From NCBI RefSeq assembly GCF_016009175.1, contig NZ_JADUCM010000005.1, forward strand, positions 1-64,000: a stretch of 64,000 bases of DNA. The letters run 5' to 3'. Within the stretch, counting starts at the first letter, position 1. Each line of letters begins with the position of its first letter. The notes under the pieces are model-generated. The model saw only the letters and a list, made by a program, of their open reading frames with translations. It was not told the DNA's origin and did not search any database. The translations under genes were made by a program, and so were the position numbers. This DNA is from Pseudomonas alkylphenolica (GTDB taxonomy: Bacteria; Pseudomonadota; Gammaproteobacteria; Pseudomonadales; Pseudomonadaceae). Shown piece by piece: positions 18,324 through 26,264 of this stretch.

Positions 18324-19112
18324 CTACAGGCGCAGCTCGCCCGGGGTGGAGCCGAACAAGCCCTTGAAGGCCGCAATATAGGCCGATGTGGAGTCATATC
18401 CACAGCCCAATGCCGCTTCCGTCACGCTTTGCCCGGCCTCAAGCGCGGTCAGCGAAGACAGCAGGCGCATGCGCTGGCGCCAACCGCGAAAACTCAAGCC
18501 TGTTTCACGCTGGAACAGGCGCATCAGGGTTTTTTCCGAGGTATTCAAACGCTGCGCCCACTGTCCCAGGGTTTGCCCCTGCTCCGGGTTGGCGAGCAAT
18601 TCGTTGCACAGTTCCAGCAAACGCGGGTGCTGCGGCAACGGCAGCGAAAACGCCACTTCCGGCAAGGCCTGCAACTGATCGAGCAGGACGCCCGCCAGCC
18701 GCGCTTCGGGGCTGTCACCTTCGGGATAATCCACCGGCATCAGGCAGAACTGCTTGATCAACTCTCGGGCCAGCGGCGTGACCTCCAGCACCCGGCACTG
18801 CCCCGGCGCCCAACCGGCTTCCTCACGGCGCACATAAAGGCTGCGCATCTCGGCCTGCATCGACGTCACCACTTCGTGCTCCACCCCGGCCGGTATCCAT
18901 ACCCCCCACTGCGGTGGTGCAAAGTAACTCCCTTCGGCGGTGTAGACACCGAGCACGCCACTGATTGCGTAGGAAAACTGCACCCAATCATGCTGATGAC
19001 GCGGCGTCCAGGAGCCGGCCCCAAGGCTTTCCGCCCGTGCGTACAGCGGCCGTGGCAAACGTTCCAGCACGGGAATCGAACGAGGGGACGGCTGTTGTCC
19101 GTTAGTCGGCAT
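18324..19112 (-). CDS. AraC-family regulator with N-terminal cupin
   Basis: Protein of 262 aa. An N-terminal cupin-like sensor domain (PRHQHDWVQFSYAISGVLGVY, GVEHEV) is followed by two C-terminal HTH motifs (TLGQWAQRLNTSEKTLMRLF and VTEAALGCGYDSTSAYIAAFKGLFG). The layout is that of the NimR/YdeO-like group that controls adjacent transporters. It is divergent from the SBF-like transporter at 19200 (87-bp gap), the most likely target. The effector is unknown. Confidence 0.88.
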   Translation of the reverse strand: MPTNGQQPSPRSIPVLERLPRPLYARAESLGAGSWTPRHQHDWVQFSYAISGVLGVYTAEGSYFAPPQWGVWIPAGVEHEVVTSMQAEMRSLYVRREEAGWAPGQCRVLEVTPLARELIKQFCLMPVDYPEGDSPEARLAGVLLDQLQALPEVAFSLPLPQHPRLLELCNELLANPEQGQTLGQWAQRLNTSEKTLMRLFQRETGLSFRGWRQRMRLLSSLTALEAGQSVTEAALGCGYDSTSAYIAAFKGLFGSTPGELRL

Positions 19113-19199
19113 CAGTTGGCCTTATGTCGCAAGACGGTATCCATGGACCGAGCGTAGCCTGTGCCGTCAATGAACACAAAATGATTCGAAGGTCCGCCT

Positions 19200-20219
19200 A
19201 TGCACGTGCTCAAACACCTCAAACGCGTGGTAACCGACTGGTTCCTCTGCGGTATGTTCCTTGCCACGTTTCTGGCCTGGCTGTTTCCCGGCTTTGGCCG
19301 CAGCGGCGGCGCCATGCATGCCGAATACGTGATCAACATCGGCGTGTTTCTGGTGTTCTTCCTGCACGGCATCAACCTCTCCGGCGAGCAGATTCGCCAT
19401 GGCCTGCGCAACGGCCGCCTGCACCTGATGGTGCAGGGCTTTACCTTCGTGGTCTTCCCGCTGCTCTGGTGGCTGGCCGACACACTCCTGGGCAGCCAGG
19501 TACCGGCACTGCTGATGCTGGGTTTTTTCTACCTGTGCGCCCTGCCCTCGACCATTTCGTCTTCGGTAGCCCTGACCGGCAGCGCCGGTGGCAACGTGCC
19601 TGCAGCGATTCTCAATGCCAGCCTGTCCAGTGTCCTGGGGATATTCCTGACGCCCTGGCTGGTCAGCCTGGTGGTGGGTACCGGCAGCAACGGCATCGAT
19701 CTGGGCGCAACCTTGCTCGACCTGTGCACCTTGCTGTTGCTGCCGTTGGTGCTGGGCCAGGCGATGCGCCCATGGCTGGGACGCTTCTTTGCCCGCTACA
19801 AACGTTACACCAGCGTCGCCGACAAGCTGGTGATTTTGCTGCTGGTCTACGCCGCGTTCTGCAACTCGATGGTTTCGGGCATGTGGCAGGAACAAGGTAG
19901 CTCGGTGTTGCTCACCGCCCTGCTGGGCAGCGCGACGTTGTTGGCATTGATCCTTTGGCTGACCACCCGTACTGCCCGCGCCCTGCGCTTCAGCCCGGCC
20001 GATGAGGTGGCGGCGGTGTTTTGTGCGAGCAAGAAATCCCTGGCCGCCGGTGCGCCGATGGCGGCACTGATTTTCGGCGCACACCCTGGCCTGGGCCTGA
20101 TCCTGCTGCCGATCATGATCTACCACCCGCTGCAACTGATCGTTTGCTCGATCATGGCCGAGCACTACGCCAATCGCCCGGCACCGACGACCGACGCGGC
20201 GTTGCTCAGCGCTCGATAA
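19200..20219 (+). CDS. Bile acid:sodium symporter-like (SBF, YfeH-type) transporter
   Basis: Protein of 339 aa with about ten membrane helices. Characteristic stretches are FFLHGINLSGEQIRHGL near residue 55, the PSTISSSVALTGSAGGN crossover region near 117-133, and FCASKKSLAAGAP near 275, where the second unwound helix would be. It belongs to the SBF-like group whose true substrates are mostly unknown. An AAGG ribosome site precedes the ATG. The divergent AraC gene probably regulates it. Its last 14 bases overlap the end of the convergent thiolase gene. Confidence 0.87.
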   Translation: MHVLKHLKRVVTDWFLCGMFLATFLAWLFPGFGRSGGAMHAEYVINIGVFLVFFLHGINLSGEQIRHGLRNGRLHLMVQGFTFVVFPLLWWLADTLLGSQVPALLMLGFFYLCALPSTISSSVALTGSAGGNVPAAILNASLSSVLGIFLTPWLVSLVVGTGSNGIDLGATLLDLCTLLLLPLVLGQAMRPWLGRFFARYKRYTSVADKLVILLLVYAAFCNSMVSGMWQEQGSSVLLTALLGSATLLALILWLTTRTARALRFSPADEVAAVFCASKKSLAAGAPMAALIFGAHPGLGLILLPIMIYHPLQLIVCSIMAEHYANRPAPTTDAALLSAR

Positions 20220-21483
20220 TCGCCGTCACGCCCTGGCCCCCGGCCGCACAAATCGAGATCAGGCCACGGCCCTTGCCGGCCGTGGCCAGCAGCTTGGCCA
20301 TGTGGGCCAGGATACGACCGCCGGTGGCCGCAAACGGATGCCCTGCCGCCAACGAACTGCCCTTGACGTTGAGCTTGCTGCGGTCGATAGCGCCTAGCGG
20401 TGCACTCAAACCCAATCGCGTCTGACAATACGCGGGGTCTTCCCAGGCCTTGAGGGTACAGAGCACCTGGGCCGCAAAGGCTTCATGGATTTCGTAATAG
20501 TCAAAATCCTGCAGGCTCAGGCCATTGCGCGCCAGCAACCGTGGTACAGCATAAGCCGGCGCCATCAGCAGCCCTTCCTGGCCTTTGACGAAGTCCACGG
20601 CGGCGGTTTCGCCATCGACCAGGTAGGCCAATACCTCCAGGTTGTGCTCTCGGGCCCAGTCTTCACTGCCCAGCAATACCACCGAAGCACCATCAGTCAG
20701 GGGCGTTGAGTTGCCGGCAGTCAGAGTGCCCTTGTCGCTACGCTCAAATACCGGCTTCAGGCTGGCGAGCGTCTCCAGAGTCAGGTCGGCGCGCAGGTTG
20801 TTATCGCGGGTCAGTCCCTGAAACGGCGTGAGCAGGTCATCGTGCCAGCCCTCGGCGAAGGAAGTCGCCAGGTGCTGGTGGCTGAGCAGGGCCAATTCAT
20901 CCTGGGCCTCGCGGGGAATGCCCCAGGTCTGCGCCATCAGTTCACAGTGCTGGCCCATGGAAAGGCCGGTACGGGGTTCGCCATTACGAGGCAGCTCCGG
21001 TTTCAGGTGGTGCGGGCGCAATGCAAGAAAGGCCTTGAGCTTGTCGGCCAGGGTTTTGCCGCGGTTGGCCTGCAGCAAAATGCGCCGCAAGCCTTCGCTG
21101 ACGGCTATCGGCGCATCGGAGGTGGTATCGACACCGCCGGCAATCGCGCTGTCGATTTGCCCAAGGGCGATCTTGTTGGCCACCAGCAACGCCGTTTCGA
21201 GCCCGGTACCGCAGGCCTGCTGCACATCGTAAGCCGGCGTTTGTGCCGACAGCCTTGAGCCGAGCACGCACTCGCGGGTCAGGTTCATGTCCCAGGAATG
21301 CTTGAGTACCGCACCGGCTGCCACTTCCCCCAGGCGCAAGCCATGCAGGCCAAAGCGCTCGATCAACCCTTCGAGGGCTGCCGTGAGCATCACCTGATTG
21401 CTGGCCGTGGCATAGGCACCGTTGGAGCGGGCGAAAGGAATTCGGTTGCCGCCAATGATTGCGACCCGGCGCAAAGAGCCCAT
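20206..21483 (-). CDS. Acetyl-CoA C-acyltransferase (thiolase)
   Basis: Protein of 425 aa starting at ATG 21483 (AGGAC ribosome site); the longer frame to 21570 covers the promoter. The thiolase catalytic set is complete: the nucleophilic Cys in VQQACGTGLETAL (near 89), NxxxxHEAFA-like YEIHEAFAAQ, GHPFAATGGR, and the second Cys in SICAAGGQG near the C-terminus. The length and sequence are of the FadI/FadAx type and not PhaA. It is divergent from the FabG-MaoC pair at 21602, so the three enzymes may form one acyl-CoA module with two promoters back to back. Confidence 0.92.
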   Translation of the reverse strand: MGSLRRVAIIGGNRIPFARSNGAYATASNQVMLTAALEGLIERFGLHGLRLGEVAAGAVLKHSWDMNLTRECVLGSRLSAQTPAYDVQQACGTGLETALLVANKIALGQIDSAIAGGVDTTSDAPIAVSEGLRRILLQANRGKTLADKLKAFLALRPHHLKPELPRNGEPRTGLSMGQHCELMAQTWGIPREAQDELALLSHQHLATSFAEGWHDDLLTPFQGLTRDNNLRADLTLETLASLKPVFERSDKGTLTAGNSTPLTDGASVVLLGSEDWAREHNLEVLAYLVDGETAAVDFVKGQEGLLMAPAYAVPRLLARNGLSLQDFDYYEIHEAFAAQVLCTLKAWEDPAYCQTRLGLSAPLGAIDRSKLNVKGSSLAAGHPFAATGGRILAHMAKLLATAGKGRGLISICAAGGQGVTAIIER

Positions 21484-21601
21484 GGGTAATGTCCTTTTTC
21501 TACGAAACAGTGCGCTACAGCGTAGGTGTTTTTTCTGCATTCGAACGACCAACGGCCAAAGATGGTCCACACTTTGAGGCTAATTTCCGGGAGAGCCGCA
21601 C

Positions 21602-22954
21602 ATGAGCGATCGCTATATCAACTTCGCCAACTCCGACCTCGGCCGCCGCCTGGTGGGCGCCGTCGGCCTGCCCAGCCCGGCACGTCTGGAGCGCTGGGAG
21701 GCCGGTCGCATGCGCCCTGTGGAAGGTGCCCTGCTGCTCGGTGGCGGGCCGCTGGCGAACAAGGTCGAAGCCTTCGCCAAGCGCCTTACCGACGATGTCT
21801 ACAGTTTTGCCAGCCCCGACTTGAGCGCGACCGAATGGGTAGCGGGCCTTGGCCCCAAACTCAAGGCGGTGGTCTTCGACGCCAGCGAACTGGACGACAG
21901 CGATCAGCTCAAGCAACTGCGTGAATTCTTCCAGCCCTTGCTGCGCAGCCTGGCGACCTGCGCCCACGTGGCCATTCTCGGGCGCGCCCCGGAGCAACTC
22001 GATGACCCGCTGGCTCAAGTCGCCCAACGCGCTTTGGAAGGGTTCAGCCGTTCACTGGCCAAGGAGCTGCGTGCCGGCGGCACCCTGCAGTTGCTGTATG
22101 TCAGCGACGATGCCGAAGACCAGCTTGAAGGCGCCCTGCGCTTTTTCCTTTCGCCCAAGAGCGCGTTTGTTTCTGGCCAGGTCCTGCGCCTGACGGCCTG
22201 CGCTGGCCAGGTCCAGGACTGGACCCGCCCCCTGGCCGGGCGCAAGGCGCTGGTTACCGGGGCAGCCCGCGGCATCGGTGCGGCCATTGCCGAAACCCTG
22301 GCCCGTGACGGTGCCGAGGTGGTGCTGCTGGATGTACCGCAAGCCCGGAGCGACCTCGAAGCCTTGGCCGCACGCCTCGGTGGGCGTAGCCTGGCCCTGG
22401 ACATCTGCGCTGCCGACGCCCCCGCGCAATTGATCGAAGGCCTGCCGGACGGTATCGATATCGTTGTGCACAACGCCGGTATTACCCGCGACAAAACCCT
22501 GGCCAACATGACACCGGAATATTGGGATTCGGTGCTCGCCGTCAACCTCAAGGCGCCGCAGTTACTGACCCAGGCCCTGTTCGACAGCGGTGCCCTGCAC
22601 GACAACGCGCGTATCGTGCTGCTGGCCTCGATCAGCGGCATAGCCGGCAACCGTGGGCAGTCCAACTATGCCGCGAGCAAGGCCGGTCTGATTGGCCTGG
22701 CCCAGGCCTGGGCACCAAAACTGGCCGCCCGTGGTGGCAGCATCAACGCGGTGGCACCCGGATTCATCGAGACCCGCATGACGGCGGCCATTCCCTTCGC
22801 CCTGCGTGAAGCCGGGCGACGCATGAGCTCCCTGGGCCAGGGCGGGCTGCCGCAGGATGTCGCCGAAGCCATCGCCTGGCTGGCGCAGCCGGGCAGCGGT
22901 GCAGTCAATGGCCAGGTGCTGCGCGTGTGCGGCCAGGCCGTGATGGGGGCCTGA
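21602..22954 (+). CDS. High-molecular-weight 3-oxoacyl-ACP/CoA reductase (FabG4 type)
   Basis: Protein of 450 aa, about 200 residues longer than ordinary FabG. The N-terminal half (1-200) is a degenerate flavodoxin/Rossmann-like domain. The C-terminal half is a full SDR with the cofactor motif TGAARGIG (about 219-226), NAG, the catalytic serine in LLASISG, SNYAASKAG (Tyr and Lys) and GFIETRMTAA. HMw-FabGs reduce 3-oxoacyl-CoA with NADH and are usually paired with a MaoC hydratase, as here (gap of 2 bp). A GGGAGAG ribosome site lies upstream. Confidence 0.9.
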   Translation: MSDRYINFANSDLGRRLVGAVGLPSPARLERWEAGRMRPVEGALLLGGGPLANKVEAFAKRLTDDVYSFASPDLSATEWVAGLGPKLKAVVFDASELDDSDQLKQLREFFQPLLRSLATCAHVAILGRAPEQLDDPLAQVAQRALEGFSRSLAKELRAGGTLQLLYVSDDAEDQLEGALRFFLSPKSAFVSGQVLRLTACAGQVQDWTRPLAGRKALVTGAARGIGAAIAETLARDGAEVVLLDVPQARSDLEALAARLGGRSLALDICAADAPAQLIEGLPDGIDIVVHNAGITRDKTLANMTPEYWDSVLAVNLKAPQLLTQALFDSGALHDNARIVLLASISGIAGNRGQSNYAASKAGLIGLAQAWAPKLAARGGSINAVAPGFIETRMTAAIPFALREAGRRMSSLGQGGLPQDVAEAIAWLAQPGSGAVNGQVLRVCGQAVMGA

Positions 22955-22956
22955 GC

Positions 22957-23811
22957 ATGACTCGACAGTGGCATGACCTGAGCACTACCGATGCGCTGGC
23001 TGGCCTCTACGCACGCGCCGCACGCAAGCGCAAAATCAGCGGCGACACATTGCCCGACATCGGGTTGCGCTGTGATCTGGAGGTCCAGCCCGCGCAATTG
23101 GAGCAGTATCGCAAGCTTTGCCATTTCAGTGACGACGGGCGCCTGCCGCCGACGTTTCCTCATGTCATGGCGTTCGCGCTGCAGCTGCAACTGCTGACCG
23201 ACAAGGCCTTCCCGTTTCCCCTGCTCGGCCTGGTTCACCTGGAGAACCGCATCCGCGTGCTGCGACCGCTTGGCGGTATCAGCCGGCTGCGCTTCAGCGT
23301 GCAGGTGGATAACCTGCAGCCCCACGAAAAAGGCGCCACCTTTGACCTGATCACCGACGCCAAAGACGGCCTGGGCCTGCTCTGGTCCGAGACCAGCCGC
23401 ATGCTTTGTCGCGGCCTCAAACTCGATGGTGAGCCTACCGTCGCGCCAATACCTGAGCCCGTCGCGCTAAATGAACTGACCCGCTGGTATGCCGACAGCG
23501 ACATCGGCCGGCGTTATGCAAAGATTTGCGGCGACTACAACCCGATTCACCTCAGTGCTGCCAGCGCCAGACTGTTCGGCTTCCCCGCCGCCATCGCCCA
23601 CGGCATGTGGAGCAAGGCCATGACCCTCGCAGCGCTGCGAAACCATTTGCCGGTCAGTGGCTACGAAATCGATGTCAGCTTTCTCAAACCCGTACGCCTG
23701 CCCAGCGAAGTGATCCTCAATGCCAGCCCTGGCGCCGACACCGGCCAGTTGCAGCTGGATGGCCACGGCGAGCTGGTGCACATGCGCGGCGCCTGGCGGC
23801 CACTGGGCTGA
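22957..23811 (+). CDS. MaoC-family hydratase (enoyl-CoA/ACP hydratase)
   Basis: Protein of 284 aa from ATG 22957, two bases after the FabG4 stop. It is a double-hotdog protein: an N-terminal non-catalytic hotdog and a C-terminal one with the hydratase-2 motif GDYNPIHLSAASARLFGFP, followed by IAHGM, which supplies the Asp and His residues. It should add water to trans-2-enoyl thioesters to give (R)-3-hydroxyacyl thioesters, matching the stereochemistry used by FabG. It is co-transcribed with FabG4; the start lies within the GCCTGAGCATG junction, a case of translational coupling. Confidence 0.88.
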   Translation: MTRQWHDLSTTDALAGLYARAARKRKISGDTLPDIGLRCDLEVQPAQLEQYRKLCHFSDDGRLPPTFPHVMAFALQLQLLTDKAFPFPLLGLVHLENRIRVLRPLGGISRLRFSVQVDNLQPHEKGATFDLITDAKDGLGLLWSETSRMLCRGLKLDGEPTVAPIPEPVALNELTRWYADSDIGRRYAKICGDYNPIHLSAASARLFGFPAAIAHGMWSKAMTLAALRNHLPVSGYEIDVSFLKPVRLPSEVILNASPGADTGQLQLDGHGELVHMRGAWRPLG

Positions 23812-23871
23812 AACCGCCACTTGCGTTGCAACGGCCCGCGCCTGAAGCTATGCAGCTTGAGGAGAGCCTTG

Positions 23872-24177
23872 ATGAACCTGCACGAACTGACCCAACGCCT
23901 GCACCGCATCCGTGACACCAATGACTGGCGCGGCTTTCACAGCCCGAAGAACCTGGCAATGGCCGCCAGTGTGGAAATGGCCGAACTGGTCGAGATCTTC
24001 CAGTGGCTCAGCGAAGACCAGTCGCGCCAGTTGCCTGCCGATCAACTGGAACACGCCGGCCAGGAAGTCGGCGACGTCGTGCTGTACCTGTTGCTGTTGT
24101 GCAGCGAGCTGGGCCTGGACATGGAGCAAGTGGTGCGCGCCAAACTGGCCGACAGTGAAAGGCGCTTTGCCCGATGA
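23872..24177 (+). CDS. MazG-like nucleotide pyrophosphohydrolase
   Basis: Protein of 101 aa, a compact all-alpha MazG fold (RS21-C6/YpjD-like). The EMAELVEIFQW and GQEVGDVVLYLLLLC helices supply the ExxE and ExxD metal ligands. Such enzymes remove non-canonical dNTPs. A TTGAGGAG ribosome site stands before ATG 23872. The TGA stop overlaps the cmoM start (ATGA), so both are probably made from one message. Confidence 0.85.
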   Translation: MNLHELTQRLHRIRDTNDWRGFHSPKNLAMAASVEMAELVEIFQWLSEDQSRQLPADQLEHAGQEVGDVVLYLLLLCSELGLDMEQVVRAKLADSERRFAR

Positions 24178-24923
24178 AAGACCGTCATTTCGATGCGCTG
24201 GCCACCCGCTTTGCCGAAAAAATCTACGGCGGTGCCAAAGGCGCGATCCGCCTCGCGGTCCTTCAGGCCGACCTCGCAGAAACCCTGCCCGACCGGCCAT
24301 TGCGCGTGCTGGATATTGGCGCTGGCCTGGGCCACATGGCCCTGTGGCTGGCCGAGCGCGGCCATCAGGTGACCCTCGCCGAACCGGCAGCGCCGATGCT
24401 CGAAGGGGCCCGCGAACGCTTCGCCGAGGCCGGGCAACCAGCCACGTTCATCCAGGCGCCCTGGCAAGACTTGCTGGGGCAACTGACCGAACCCTACGAC
24501 CTGGTGGTGTGCCACGCCGTGCTGGAATGGCTGGCAGAGCCGGAAACCATCCTGCCGGTGCTGCACCAGTTGACCCGTCGCGACGGCCTGCTGTCACTGG
24601 CCTTCTACAACCGTGACGCACTGGTCTACCGCAACCTGCTCAAGGGCCATTTCCGCAAATTGCGCCGCGACGACATGGCCGGCGAAAAGCAGAGCCTGAC
24701 CCCGCAAAAACCGCTTGATCCGCGCACACTCAAGGTGCAACTTGAAGACCTGTGGCAGGTCGAAATAGAAAGCGGCGTACGGGTTTTCCACGACTACATG
24801 CCCAGTGAATTCCAGGCCAGGGCCGAGTTGATCGACCTGCTGGAAATGGAGCTGGCCCACCGACGTCACCCCGCCTTTGCCGGCCTGGGGCGCTACCTGC
24901 ACTGGATCTGTCGACCACGCTGA
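24174..24923 (+). CDS. cmoM: tRNA 5-carboxymethoxyuridine methyltransferase CmoM
   Basis: SAM-dependent methyltransferase of 249 aa. The start [21 protein letters not shown] is the CmoM signature; [19 protein letters not shown] (about 44-62) is SAM motif I, and [12 protein letters not shown] with GVRVFHDYM follow as in E. coli CmoM (YcbD/SmtA). It converts cmo5U34 to mcmo5U34 in certain tRNAs, improving wobble reading. It overlaps the MazG-like gene by 4 nt. Confidence 0.87.
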   Translation: MKDRHFDALATRFAEKIYGGAKGAIRLAVLQADLAETLPDRPLRVLDIGAGLGHMALWLAERGHQVTLAEPAAPMLEGARERFAEAGQPATFIQAPWQDLLGQLTEPYDLVVCHAVLEWLAEPETILPVLHQLTRRDGLLSLAFYNRDALVYRNLLKGHFRKLRRDDMAGEKQSLTPQKPLDPRTLKVQLEDLWQVEIESGVRVFHDYMPSEFQARAELIDLLEMELAHRRHPAFAGLGRYLHWICRPR

Positions 24924-24942
24924 ATCACACCGGGAGGGTGAC

Positions 24943-25581
24943 ATGCCGTACCGTTTGAGCGCAGGCCTGCTGTGCGTGGCACTGGCGGGCTGCCAAGGCA
25001 GCAATCCCTACGTCGCCAGCTCCCGTCCCCTGCCGCCGGCACCGCCCGGGGCAGCCACCACCTTTGATGCCAGCGCCTACCCGCCAGCACCGCGCGACTA
25101 TGGACGCTACCGCAGCTGGACCTGGCGCGACGGGCAACTTCCGACCGGTGCTGCATTGACCGAGCCTGCACAACTGGCCGATGCCGTCAGCAATGCCCTC
25201 GACCAGCGCGGCTTGCGCCCGGCGCGCAATGGCCAGGGCGATCTGCTGGTCAGTGCCAACATGAGCCTGGAGCGTCGCCTGCGCCAGGTGCGTGAAGACT
25301 ATTACCCCTACGATGCCTATCCCTACGGTGGATACGGCTACGGCGGCTACGGCAGCGTGGGACGCTACCACAATGGCTACGGTGTCTACGGCAGTGTGCC
25401 ATTGGTGCGCACCTATGAAGTGGAAGTGATGGTGGTGCACCTGGAGCTGTATGACGCCCGCGACGGTCAGGCGGTGTGGAGCACCAGTGCCGAGACTGCC
25501 AGCCAGGGTTCCCAGGGCGAGCGCGAGGACGCCCTGCGTGAATCCGTCAAAAAAGCCCTCAGCGGCTATCCTCCTAGCTAA
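24943..25581 (+). CDS. DUF4136 lipoprotein (first of a pair)
   Basis: Protein of 212 aa from ATG 24943 (GGGAGGG ribosome site). The signal peptide ends in a lipobox VALAGC, so the mature protein is a lipoprotein. DUF4136 features follow: [20 protein letters not shown]-like [10 protein letters not shown], and a final [12 protein letters not shown] segment. A tyrosine/glycine-rich loop ([19 protein letters not shown], about 126-146) is inserted in the middle. The function is unknown; it is probably anchored in the outer membrane. A second DUF4136 gene starts 19 bp later, the result of tandem duplication. Confidence 0.85.
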   Translation: MPYRLSAGLLCVALAGCQGSNPYVASSRPLPPAPPGAATTFDASAYPPAPRDYGRYRSWTWRDGQLPTGAALTEPAQLADAVSNALDQRGLRPARNGQGDLLVSANMSLERRLRQVREDYYPYDAYPYGGYGYGGYGSVGRYHNGYGVYGSVPLVRTYEVEVMVVHLELYDARDGQAVWSTSAETASQGSQGEREDALRESVKKALSGYPPS

Positions 25582-25600
25582 ATGCAATTGGAGATCCATC

Positions 25601-26161
25601 ATGTTGCGCCGTCTCGCTTTACTCCCATTGGTGATGTTGCTGGGTGCTTGCCAGAGCGGCAACGTCAGTCAGGACTACGATGCCAGCCGCGATTTTGCCG
25701 CTTACCGCAGCTGGGTCTGGCAAGAGCCCGCGTTGCAGTATCGCCCCGATGATCCACGTATCAAGAGCGACCTGACCGAGCAGCGCATTCGCCAGGCCGT
25801 CACCGGCCAGCTGGACCAGCGCGGCCTGCGTCCGGCCCAAAGCGGTGCCCACGGGGACCTTAAAGTGCAGACCTACCTCATAGTCGAAGACCGTCAGCAG
25901 CAGATCACCACCAACTACGGCGGTGCATGGGGCGGCTACTGGGGTAACTATTGGGGCGGGCCGATGTACAACGAAACCCGCAGCGTCGACTACAAGGTGG
26001 CGACCATCCAGGTCGACATGTTCGACGGCAAGGACGGCAAACTGGTCTGGCGCGGCAGTGCAGAACAGATCATGAACAACTACCCGCCCAGCCCGGAAGA
26101 ACGTGCCAACGCGATTCAGAAAACCGTGACCAACGCCCTCTCCAACTACCCACCGCATTGA
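25601..26161 (+). CDS. DUF4136 lipoprotein (second of a pair)
   Basis: Protein of 186 aa. The signal peptide ends in the lipobox LLGAC (Cys17). The DUF4136 core matches the preceding protein ([41 protein letters not shown]) with a shorter Trp/Gly/Tyr-rich loop (GGAWGGYWGNYWGG). The ribosome site TTGGAG precedes the ATG. It is in one transcription unit with the preceding gene. tadG starts 103 bp downstream on the same strand, but a hairpin lies between, so the link to the pilus is uncertain. Confidence 0.86.
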   Translation: MLRRLALLPLVMLLGACQSGNVSQDYDASRDFAAYRSWVWQEPALQYRPDDPRIKSDLTEQRIRQAVTGQLDQRGLRPAQSGAHGDLKVQTYLIVEDRQQQITTNYGGAWGGYWGNYWGGPMYNETRSVDYKVATIQVDMFDGKDGKLVWRGSAEQIMNNYPPSPEERANAIQKTVTNALSNYPPH

Positions 26162-26170
26162 TTGTCAGCG

Positions 26171-26197
26171 GGCCGGTCGCCATGCAGGCGACTGGCC
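26171..26197 (+). terminator. Hairpin, possible weak terminator or attenuator before tadG
   Basis: An 11-bp stem with one G-U pair (26171-26181 with 26187-26197) and a 5-base loop lies 9 bp past the second lipoprotein gene. It is followed only by ATCTCCTTG, without a T run, so intrinsic termination would be weak. It may slow read-through into tadG or protect the lipoprotein message. Confidence 0.35.
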
Positions 26198-26264
26198 ATC
26201 TCCTTGACTACACTCCTCACACAGTTGTTGCCCCGCGCGGCCAAGGGCCGGCAAAGGAGTGCTC

